Shown here: piece by piece, positions 44,451 to 54,557 of the stretch
Numbering within the stretch: position 1 is the stretch's first letter
Layout of the letters: every line of letters begins with the position of its first letter
Assembly: GCA_036874045.1 (NCBI GenBank)
Contig: CM072340.1
Span: 5,533,001-5,597,000 of the forward strand
DNA: 64,000 nt
Reading direction: 5' to 3'
Source: Cymodocea nodosa
Taxonomy: Eukaryota > Streptophyta > Magnoliopsida > Alismatales > Cymodoceaceae
Made by a program: the position numbers and the translations under genes
The notes under the pieces: model-generated
Databases searched by the model: none
Seen by the model: the letters and a program-made list of their open reading frames with translations, nothing else
Told to the model about the DNA's origin: nothing

Positions 44451-46625
44451 TGTTTGGATCTCCAGCAACGCACCAGAAAAGCTTGGATTTGTTAACTTCT
44501 ATTTTTACTTAGTTAATTTATCTTTATGCCTATTCTTTTTTTAGAAGAAAACAAACAACCTTTCACACAAATTAGATATTAATTCCAATTTGTACTTTAA
44601 CTGCAAGTGCATAGTATCTATTGTATTAGTGTGCAAGTACAAGTCGATCCCACAGGGAATTGCTTAAGAATTGAGAACTGTTCCATTTTTAACAATCAAA
44701 TTTATATATTCAATAAGCTCTCCGTTGAATTACAATTAACTCAACAGACAAAGTTCGTTGAGTTATGGCTAACTCAATAGACTAACCTCGTGGACTTAAG
44801 TTAACTCCACGAGCCTGCATTTCCTATTTAATACTGCTATTTACAGAGGAATTTGGCCAACCATTGGGCGGTTCCACAGATTGTAAATAACATCAATTAA
44901 GCTCTTTAATGTTAGTAAATACTGGATTTATCATTAGGCAATACTAACAATCAGATAATTCAAACAGTAACCATTAAAATCTTTAAGTCTTTTGAACGAA
45001 CCAATTTCAATAAACTGTAAAACTAAAACAATCACAACACTAACAAAGATAACATTAATCACGATACAACACAAACAATACAATACCCAAATACAAAATA
45101 CAAACACAAAGAAGTTGTTTTTGGTATTTTTGTTTTAATATGAACATGGAAATGGGCGAAAGGTGAAATGTATAGTAATCTCAATCAATAGTAAATACTT
45201 CTGTCACTACATGCGATGTGATTACACCACTGAAAATTAAACCACTTACAATGCTGTCTCCTCTCCCTATAGAATCGTGAGTCCAGAATTGCAAGATAAT
45301 CTCCTCTTCAGCATACATGCATCAATCTGAAACCAAGGCTAAAAGCTTTACGATCTCCTGAAATATGAGTCGATGCTTGGTGAAAATGGCTTCCCTTCCC
45401 GTGACGCGATCACTCCTCAGAGTGGTTGTCAAGCACTATTTTTGACTCAGAATCGACCCGACATCATAAAAGTATCCTCACAGACCTCCAATGGTTGGTG
45501 ATTATGGTGGTGGTGGTGACGGTTGGTGTGGTACTTCAGAGAATTGTCGATGCTACCTACAGAAAGTTCAGTGCTCCTTCTTTGTACACACTGGCCATAC
45601 CCATCGATCACCCACACTTTACTTCTTTTCTTCTTTTCTTTTATATTTCTTCAGTGGTAACTACTTCTGCTTGAATGGTCGGTTGGATTTCCTTCATTCA
45701 TATCAACGACGATGCTTTCTTCTCCCTTTGACGAGTGAATTCCTACGTGATACATGCGATCGTGGTTTTTCCTTCCAACTGTCTTGTTTCTGCAACCGCT
45801 ACAGTGGCATATTAGAAAATAAATAGTCCGTGGAGTTACAGATAACTCAATGGACTTACCTCGTTGATTTAACTATAAAACATATGCATAAATTTAACTT
45901 TTCGATGCTCAAGTGCATTTCGGATACTTACAAACTTAACTATCTGATGCTCAGATGCATTTCGAATAGTTACAAACTTAACTATATATAATTTAAGTAA
46001 ATCTACCAGATCTCGCCACGTGTCATCAGTAGTTTAATAATAAAAGAAACATTTCGGAGAGTTACAAGTTTAACTATCCGATGCTCAGATGCATTTCAGA
46101 TAGTTATAGATAACTCACCGAAAATCCACTTAAGTCACTTTCCCAAAACATGACACGTGTCCACAGCTATTTTATAAATAAAAGTAGATTTCAGAGAGTT
46201 ACACATATAACTACCCGATGCTCAGCTGCAATTTCGGATAGTTATAGATAACTCACCGAAAGTTCACTTAAGTCTTGCATTATGGTTTTGACACGTGTAC
46301 TTCAGGAAATAATAAACTATTCTTTTAAAACATAACTATTCGGCAGTTTAAACATAACTATCCAATACATGTTCGGTATGTTAAACATAACTATCTGAAA
46401 TATCAAAAAATTCAGATACTTAAGGATTTCACAGCCTGCAACTTATCGACAGTTCAGAAATATACTAAATTAACATTAATTCTCCGAAATTAAGTAGATT
46501 CTTTAATTAAAGCATATAACAGTGCAATTATGATATAATAGCTTAATTCTCATATGATAAGCTAAATATTATGCAATTAACCATCATTTAACCGGTTAAT
46601 AATATGCACTTTTTCATTCTAAACA
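44451..46625 (-). repeat. 3' LTR of G3
   Basis: It is bounded by TGTTTGG and CTAAACA. It matches the G1 LTR along its length, including the GGATAGTTA / TAACTATCCGA modules (45890-46400), CGTTGAGTTA words and the TATA box at 45645-45638. Near the primer-site end it contains GGTGCGTTGCTGGAGA, a primer-site-like sequence inside the LTR. Confidence 0.88.
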
Positions 46626-46637
46626 CTTCCCCCATAC
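46626..46637 (-). other. Second polypurine tract of G3
   Basis: The minus strand reads GTATGGGGGAAG, directly upstream of the LTR and identical to G2. Confidence 0.85.
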
Positions 46638-46789
46638 CTAAATTTTGCTAGTCCCTTAGCAAACTAAGATCTAATTAATTAGTCTTTCTAAAAGTGCTAG
46701 AATTAATTCTTCCCCCTTTTTTTCTTCTGTTCAACATAAGAACTAGTATTATCATATAGATATTCTGTATGTTTCAGTAATATTGTTTT

Positions 46790-47700
46790 CTCCTCTTCAA
46801 CCTGCAAATATACTTAAAATATATGAAATTAGATACAAAGTATATCATCATCACATAGGTATTAATTATATTATCGTTTGTTCTTCTTTTCATCATCTAT
46901 CATCCTAAATTTTCCAATAAGATTTCTAGAAGAAATTTCAACAACATAGGAATCAAAGTACAATCCAATTAAATATGATTAAGACAAGTAGAATAAAGAA
47001 TTGTATCTCCATTAAACAACTTCAAAAGTCTATTCTTAGATTCATATTTCAGCAATTCTAAATAACAGAAAATATACTTGATTCATAAAATATCTGTATT
47101 TCACAAAACACTTGTATCTTTCCAGAACAGTATAATTTTTTTTTTTTTTTTTGTACTTTAAAAGTTAATTTGACAAGCTTGAATCATACAGGAGCTTTCT
47201 AATGTACCCATGTAACGAGCTTTCAGTCAACAATCCTAGATCTGATCAGGATCTTAGGTTGCCAGATTTCAAGAGTCCTTTTTCAGGTCAACTATCCTTA
47301 CATACCTATCTACTCAAGTACAAAAGGCTCGTGATCAAACAAGTCAATAAACTCTCAAAATTTCTTTTTTTCTTCTCTTTTTTTTTTTTTTTTCACAATA
47401 CAAAAACAAAACAAAACATTAAGTGCATACTTTATATGTACGTATTTCATTAATACAGATGCAATAAAACACCAATCTCATATAGTCCTACTTCTATCAT
47501 TTACTATAAATATGAATCCATAACAACAAGCTCATACCTTTTCTGTAGTTTAATAAGATCTACACATAAATCATTCTACAAGTTTAATCAATTAAATTAA
47601 ATGTATCTTTAATCATATGTGTTTCATTTAATCTAAAATTCACATTTCATCTCCTTTAGGACTTCAGATAATTTTTTTTTTTTATTAAGCATTCTAATTT
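46790..47700 (-). repeat. Noncoding block shared with Copia A (G3 copy)
   Basis: The core is at 47330-47166. The donor-like AG|GTATGT is at 47307-47300 and an intact acceptor-like TATATTTGCAG ends at 46802, about 500 bases apart. Long T-runs at 47140-47152 and 47379-47393 are local expansions. A short antisense ORF in this block is spurious. Confidence 0.75.
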
Positions 47701-47969
47701 CATTTTAAAATCATGAAACTGTTAAACTCATGAAATTCAAAAAAAAAAAAAAGATACTATATCTAGATTTGCATAAATAGTAAATTCTATAGCATCTTAT
47801 ACAGTCTTCTAAATATAACATTCAAGTAGTTATAGTTTATAAAAATTTTACAGTCTCAATTATCGGATAGTTACAGCAAGTTCATAAAAATTTTCAATTT
47901 CCACAAAACTTTGCAGTACCATTTTAATTCCTTTAATTAACAAACTCACATGGCTGTTACTTTAATTAC

Positions 47970-47990
47970 CTCCCCCCCATACCTACATTT
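47970..47990 (-). other. First (internal) polypurine tract of G3
   Basis: On the minus strand GTATGGGGGGGAGG follows GAGGACAATGCAAAATGTAG, as in G2. Confidence 0.6.
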
Positions 47991-48458
47991 TGCATTGTCC
48001 TCAATGTAAAAGATTTGACAATAAATACAGTAATTGTAGCAGGCATGAATATAGTTTCGTTGATTTAGCACCTAACTCAACAAATGAGTTTAAATTTAAA
48101 TTCAGGATAAGTAATCAGTTACATACCTTGTTTCGTTTATATCTCCTTCTGCATATTTCGATTTTTGATTCTGAAAAACTTTTCATTCACAGATAAAAGC
48201 AAAATATATAACAAAATAACATTTAACAAATATTGATAAATCATTGTCTTGGGTGGAACCTAGGCTCCTATGCCTTTGGTGGCTTACAAGTAAGTTAGTC
48301 CAAGCAAACTTTTTAGGCATAATTCTTCTTGCTATTAATTCTGTTTTAATGCAGTTCTTGTTCTTTCTTAATTTGTAAATGTGTAATATATTATAAATTC
48401 CAAATACAAGTGTATTACCATTAATGATATGAAATGTAGAAAGGGATCCTTTTCGGTT
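47991..48458 (-). other. Spacer after the F-box gene with a tRNA-like segment (G3)
   Basis: This is the counterpart of 38305-38882. The tRNA/SINE-like segment is at 48240-48310 (minus: AAGCCACCAAAGGCATAGGA, then AGGTTCCACCC). No gene is seen. Confidence 0.45.
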
Positions 48459-49388
48459 CTAGGGTAATGTAGCAGTTTTTATTTCTACATCTATTTCAAT
48501 ATATTCCTCTTCCCACTTCCATTCATTTATGTCTTTCATAATCCATATTTCAAATTTCATCAATTCATCCCACCATCTTATTAGACATAAAGTAGAATCA
48601 TCATATTCATTATACCACATTCCTATTTGAATTTTATCAAATTCTGCAGATGGTGGTTTAGCTATATCACTCGATATAGGTAATATTTCTATAAAATCAT
48701 CATAACTGTCTATGCTCACTATGTATAAATCAGATCCAAATGCTATTGATATATCTATGACTAGATATATATATCCATCAAGTATGACATGCATGTTGTT
48801 AATTAATGATTTCTGTCCTAGATATATCATAATATTTTCATTCCAAGATCTATTCAGAAAATTATACACACTTAAGCATAAATCTTCATCCCAATTTCCT
48901 GTTGGTCTCTAATAATATAATTTTTCAAGAATGGTCAAATTTTTATCAGAAAATATTAAAGCCGACCCACAATTTATAGTTGGTACTTCATATCTATTAG
49001 ATCTTCCTATATACCATTCTTCTCTTATTATAGGATTTCTTATCAAAATATTAGGTAATAGACTTGCATACATTGGTCTCGTCCTGTATATGATTAATCT
49101 TTCATCTATCCCCATAATATGTTCTATTCCTTCTAATGTATTGGGTGGAATTCCAGTAGTTTCTTCCATAGGTAGATATTCATGGTTAATTGAACTACGA
49201 TTAAATGACCTCCATATGAATCCATCTCTAATCTTAGTCATTTTTGCAGCTTGTAGTCCCTGAAAATATTTTTCTTCAATACAGTCTTTAATTTCCTTTG
49301 ATACACAACACAGCTTGCACAGATCTTTAGCTGACAAGTTACTCAGTACTTCCCTTAGTGCATCCAACGGTAATTGCATCAATTCCAT
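48459..49388 (-). pseudogene. Captured F-box/FBA gene in G3 (best copy)
   Basis: The frame has 310 codons and one internal stop: TAG near 48910, where G1 and G2 have Trp (YYWRPTG). The F-box is at residues 5-40 (LPLDALREVLSNLSAKDL, CKLCCVSKEIKD). FBA-like blocks follow: HIMGIDERLIIYRTRP, LIRNPIIREEWYIG, LEKLYY, YNFLNRSWNENIMIYL, MHVILDGYIYLVIDISIAF, CLIRWWDELMKFEIWIMKD and NEWKWEEEYIEID. The last two resemble the 'KIEIWVMKEYG' end of plant FBA proteins. About 310 residues is somewhat short for this family. The start is the first ATG before the F-box; a longer start at 49412 is possible. The gene lies 3' of the capsid ORF and upstream of the purine tracts. Confidence 0.82.
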
Positions 49389-49576
49389 TTGTTGATTCTG
49401 TATAACACACACAAAAATTTAGCAGAGACAAAAATTAACATAACTACTACACATCCTCGTGGAATTAAGGCATAACTCAACGGACTAAGTTCATTGAGTT
49501 AAGGACTAATTCTACGATACTATTAACTATAAAAAAAAAACATATATATACAGATAGTTGCTTCAGATATGCTGCT

Positions 49577-50785
49577 TCATTCAGCTACCCTCCTAGAAGA
49601 GGTATCAATTTCATTAATAGTTCTATTGACAGGGTTAGGTACTGCTTTCATTAATAGTTCTGTTGATCCTTGTTCCAGTAATGCTTCATAACTTATATTC
49701 TTCTCATTTATATTTTCTCCTCCCTGAAAATTGTTGTTTCTCCAAGACAAATTCGGGTGATTTCTCCAATTAGGATTATAAGAATTTCCAAAGTTATCTT
49801 TCTGGTTTCTAGCATAAATAATATCTAGATCATTTATGTTTGCATTCTTTTCTGCTAGCTTTTGATTTAATGATAACTCTTTTATTTTCTTTGTTAATTC
49901 AGTTAATTTCACCTCAAGCATAGTACTTAAATCTATTTCATGCATTCCTCTTGGCAATATTCTTTTATCTACAATAGCTTCAACCGAGTTTTCCCACTAT
50001 GTAGTTCTTTTTGCAAAGTTTTCTAAATATACCCATGCTTCTTCACTACATAGTTTCAAAAATCCATTTTGACAAGTACATTCTAATAAAGATTTCGTTG
50101 AAACATCTATGCCTTCATAAATTATACCTATTAATTGTGCTTTACTCATTGCATGATGTGGACATTGAGTCAGTAAATCTTTAAATCTTTCAAAATATTT
50201 CCAAAGTGATTCACCCTATTTTTGGCTACACATTAGTATTTCCTTTTTCTTTTTAATCGTTTGATGTGTTGGATAATATTTTTCCAGAAAAACAGAGCAA
50301 AATTCAGTCCATGCAGAAATTGAATCAGGCGACAAAGTATATAACCATCTCTTAGCTGTTTCTTTTAAAGCAAAAGGGATATATCTAAGTTTAATAGCAT
50401 CTATACTCATGTTCGTCATTTTCATCATTTGACAAACTTCGTTAAATTCTCTAAGGAAATAATAGGCATCCTCTCTTTCTAATCCATAAAAATGTGGCAA
50501 TTGACTAATATAATTAAATTTCAATTCAAACATATCTCCCTCAAAGTTTGGCAATCGAATACATGAAGGTTCATCAACTAATTCCGGATACAGAATTTCT
50601 CCTAATGGTTTTTCTACTGGAGCAGCCATCTCTACGTTCTCTTTTAAAAAAAGGTTAGCTACACCCCAAAGAATTTCGTTAAAGTCCAATTCAAAAAATG
50701 TTTCAGTGTGCCTCTGTGTTGAAAATTCCTGAGTAGGTGTTCTTACTAATCGTTTAGTGCTTAGAGAATGAGTCATTGTGCTCAA
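49577..50785 (-). pseudogene. gag: Gag capsid ORF of G3, located 3' of pol
   Basis: It begins MSTMTHSLSTKRLVRTPTQ, then PLGEILYPELVDEPSCIRL, the capsid core (AKRWLYTLSPDSISAWTEF, FLEKYYPTHQTIKKKK) and the Athila-like tail NPNWRNHPNLSWRNNN. One frame carries only two stops, TAG at 50216 and TAG at 49997; each probably replaces CAG. About 45 codons near the C-terminus present in G2 are missing. This is the clearest copy of the relocated capsid gene. Confidence 0.8.
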
Positions 50786-51725
50786 AAATAAATAACAGAA
50801 GATTAATTACATACCAGTCTGAAGCTTTCCATTTAGTAAATATTTATTGACGGATGAAGTCGAATCTGCTGCTTCACCTTCCAGTTCCTCCAATGCTTTT
50901 CTTCTTACTTTTAAAAGTGTTGGTAACTCGTAAATAACATTCTGTTCTATATATAATGCACATCCATAAAGTGAATAAATCTCGTTGCAAGAACGTGTCT
51001 TGCAATGTGCATCATGGTTCCTATTTTTATAGATACGTGTACCACTATTAATTTCAAATTTTGGTAACCGCTAAACCGATGAAGTTCCGTTCGTGGTTAA
51101 AAGAATAATCATTCTGCTTAATCCACGAACTAACCTCATTGAGTTACAGATAACTCAATGGAATAATGTCGGTTACTGTTGCTAACTCCACGGACTAACT
51201 TCGTTGAGTTATAGATAACTCAACGGAGTGACCTTATATTATGTTATTGACCTTATAGAGTTAAGTTTAACTCAACGAACTTACTTTGTTGGGTTAACAC
51301 TTGGCAACTTCTAAGTTTACTCCTCATATTAACTTCTTTACTTTTTTTTCTTTCTGCTAACAGAAATAAAGTTAAATCTATGTCATTAATGCATCATTCT
51401 AATCAAAATTCATTTAAATCTGAACATTATACAAATATTTAACTTGCAGGTCATTTTATGTCATGTAGAATTTACATTTTACCTTGCAACATGTAGAAAT
51501 TTTCAAACATCTATCCTGTCATTCAACAAATTGTAAATCTGTTAAACATTCATTCATAATGTTCCACAAATTATATAACATTCAATATATTCCATTCATT
51601 TCACATTCAAAACACGTATGAAAAGTACATTTGAAAATTTATATTCATTCATATGAATCAATTTACATTACAATCAATTCAGATATTTTTCATACAATTA
51701 TATACAAGTAGACGAACAATACAAT
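50786..51725 (-). other. Spacer between ORF2 and capsid ORF with perfect hairpins (G3)
   Basis: At 51202-51225 the arms CGTTGAGTTA and TAACTCAACG flank a four-base loop, a perfect 10-bp stem. More arms lie between 51125 and 51300. No gene is seen. Confidence 0.65.
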
Positions 51726-53978
51726 TTAGTCTCTATTCCTAAGTTCATCTACTTCCTTCTGGAGTTTTTCTAATTATTGCTTTAATTGATTAATCCTCTC
51801 TACAGCTCTTGTAATGCCTCTAGAAGGTTCAGCAATCTCTATAGCTACAAAATTTCTGCACTCTTTCACTGAAATGGTTCTTGATTTGATCATTTTTGAT
51901 GCCCATTTAGTGAAATCAATACAATCCACCATTAGTAGTGGAATCAAATCTCCATAAAACAATTTCTACATTACTGTTCTCAGCTTGGAGATAAAAACTA
52001 CAGACCAATTTATTTGAATTCTCTTTACAACTGCAAACGTGGCCCATTTGACAAATTGACTTAGTTCTATGTCATGGCCTTGTCATTGATAGACATTCTT
52101 AATTAAAATGTTAGCTATCATGTGTGCTTTACCATTTAAATGCTTCAATCTATTTAATAAAGGCACACTAGGATTGATAGTCAAACTGTCCTTGATTTCC
52201 TGTTCTGTCCATTCAACGGCAGTTGTGCTTTCCAAAATTTCCTGTCTTTCATTCTTTAATCCAAAAATGTTGTGGAGAAGCTCTAGTGTTATTTGTACAT
52301 CTGCTTCCTCCACGTTGGAAATTAATTTTCCTTCTTCCTCTCTCAAATTTGCATAAAAACAGGGTACTAGATTCTCATACACTACATGCCCTCTTTCTTG
52401 AAAAATAAACTTCAGTAGACCTTGGAACTCAAATAAATCTTTGATTTCTTGCATTCTGTCCCAATTTACTGGTCTACTATATATAATATCATAACCCCTA
52501 ATCTCTTGATATTTAATATAAGCTTCCTAACTCCAAAAATGTACTTCATTTAAAATTGTTGTTTCAATCGGGTTAGGAATTTGACTTTGTTGTTCTAAAG
52601 GGGTTTGTTCTTGATCTTCCTCTAACATAGGCTGTACTTGAACATGTTCTACAGATTCCTTAATTTTTGCTTCTACTTTTGTCTGTGATGGTGAGCTAGC
52701 AGAACTCTCCACTTTGTCTTGAATTCTTTCCATAAATTACTGAAGAGTTTCTTGCTCTTCAGTGGAATCTGCAAAGTCATTTTTGTCTAAATGGCTTCGT
52801 TCAGCTTCTTCTTCATTTTCTGTTCTTTCTTCTTCCTCCTGACTACCAATATGCTTTGTAACTATTCTTTCTAATTCTATGGCAGATTGGGATGGAGTCA
52901 CAGGCAATTCAGTTTCTGCCCTAATTTCTGTTTCTTCTTCTTGTACAGGCTGCAAACTAATTTTAGCCTATTTTTCTTCTTTTCTTTACTCCTGCTACTG
53001 TAGCTCCTGCTCCTCCTCAGAATCAGATAGTAGGTTTATAAATATTGGCTCTACAGGTCCTATTGACATTGGTACCTCAGATTTAATCTCCTTTTGATAC
53101 TCAAGCACTATCTCTTTTCCTTTCCTTCGTGTGATTAATTGTGCCTGTTCTTCCTCTTCTTCATCTAAGATTAAATCTAAAAATAAAGGCTCTACACGCC
53201 TTTGAACCACAGGTACTGGCTCTTCCTGTTTAATTTTTTCAATAATTGCTGATCTCGAAGGACCAGCTTCAGCTTCTTTTGTAGCAAATTTGACAACAGT
53301 TCTAGCAGTAGCTTCTTGATGCAGTTCCACTTTAATTTTGTATTGGGCCCTCAACTTTTCTTCTGCCCTTCTTCTTTTAATGCCATCATATAAAATATGT
53401 GCATTAGCTATAGCTATACTTTCTTCATCACCTTGGTCTCTTGCTGTTTTGACCAAGCTAGTAAACTCTTTTTCTTCTTCATCAATTCTCGACCAAGCAA
53501 ATGCTAGTCATGGCAATGGCTCTGTTGGTTGAACTAGAGGTCCTAACTACTGTTCCTCAGGAATAGGTCTTTCAGTAGTCGGCTCGTCTTGTCCTTTAGT
53601 TGCCTCTTCTTCATTTTCTTTCCTTTTTTGCTCCTAGATCGCCCATTTAGCTCGTCTACAAATTCGTCTTTTGAACTAGAGCCAGGACTTACGTTGGATT
53701 AATTCTAAGGCAACTTCGTTGTTTGGCCTTATTTTTCTTTCCTTGCTTACAGCAATTTCCGTAGCAACCTTTATTCTTATTTCCATTATTTGAGGTATTT
53801 GTATACCCAAATCTACTAAAACTCTTCTGAAATTGAAAAGTTCAGATTCTACCTTCTATAGCTCTTTTTCTCTTATTGTATTTCTAATTTTTTGTTGTGT
53901 GTGCCATTCCTCTAACTCTTTCAGAAATTCTGATGTGTCAACAGCATCATCCCAGAACTCAGGTGTCATCTTCCTCAT
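51726..53978 (-). pseudogene. ORF2 of G3: coiled-coil / plant-transposon-protein-like ORF
   Basis: Start and end align with G1 and G2. Readable blocks are NNEVALELIQ-type near the N-terminus; KARDQGDEESIAIANAHIL, a helical region; the acidic DEEEEEQAQLI; and the C-terminal domain (QEIKDLFEFQGLLKF, ISNVEEADVQITLELLHNIF, AHMIANILIKNVYQ, FYGDLIPLLMVDCIDF). Stops occur at several sites, for example near 52734, 52526 and 51963. Function is unknown. The conserved pattern of a helical N-terminus, acidic middle and folded C-terminus holds in all copies and in the Copia homologue. Confidence 0.7.
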
Positions 53979-54557
53979 CGTAGAGTTACACAGCAGCACA
54001 AATCGCTCTGATTTCTACTGTTCTAAATTCTAACTGATTTGCTGGATAATGCCCCCAAAACCCTAGGTTTAAGATAAATAAGCCCTAAGTTTAGGTAGGT
54101 AATCAGGTCATTTTCCGAACCAACTATTGCTCTCTCATCCGCGGTCTTAACTACAGTACTCCGTTGAGTTATAGTTTACTCAACGGAATAAGCTCGTTGA
54201 CTAACTCAAGACTCAACGGAGTAAGCTCGTTGAGTTAAGCGTAACTCAACGGACTCCCCGTACAAACAGATATAATAATAAAAATACTTAAGGTAATAGT
54301 TTTTCTATTTTTACCGATTTAACCGATAATATGTTTCGGTCAGACCTAATTTTTTTCCCCGATTTAACCGATACTCTATTTCGGTAAAACTAACATTTGT
54401 TTACTAAAAATTAATATAGATATTTTATGTTCCGATCATACCGATGGATCTAGTCTGTTGAACCGTAACGATTTTTATATTTTATAATAATATATATATA
54501 TTTTAATTAATTTAATTTAATTTTTTTTATATCTACATAAAAAATACTGATTTCTTA
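53979..54557. repeat. Spacer with palindromic repeat clusters (G3)
   Basis: TAACTCAACGGA / CGTTGAGTTA words are at 54160-54262. CCGATTTAACCGATAATAT / TTTCGGTAAAAC / CATACCGAT words are at 54315-54460. The rest is AT-rich without a gene. Confidence 0.65.

Noticed and set aside
47202-47453. Plus-strand ORF in the G3 noncoding block
   Set aside because: It is antisense to the shared block, driven by T-rich runs, and not open in G2 or Copia A.
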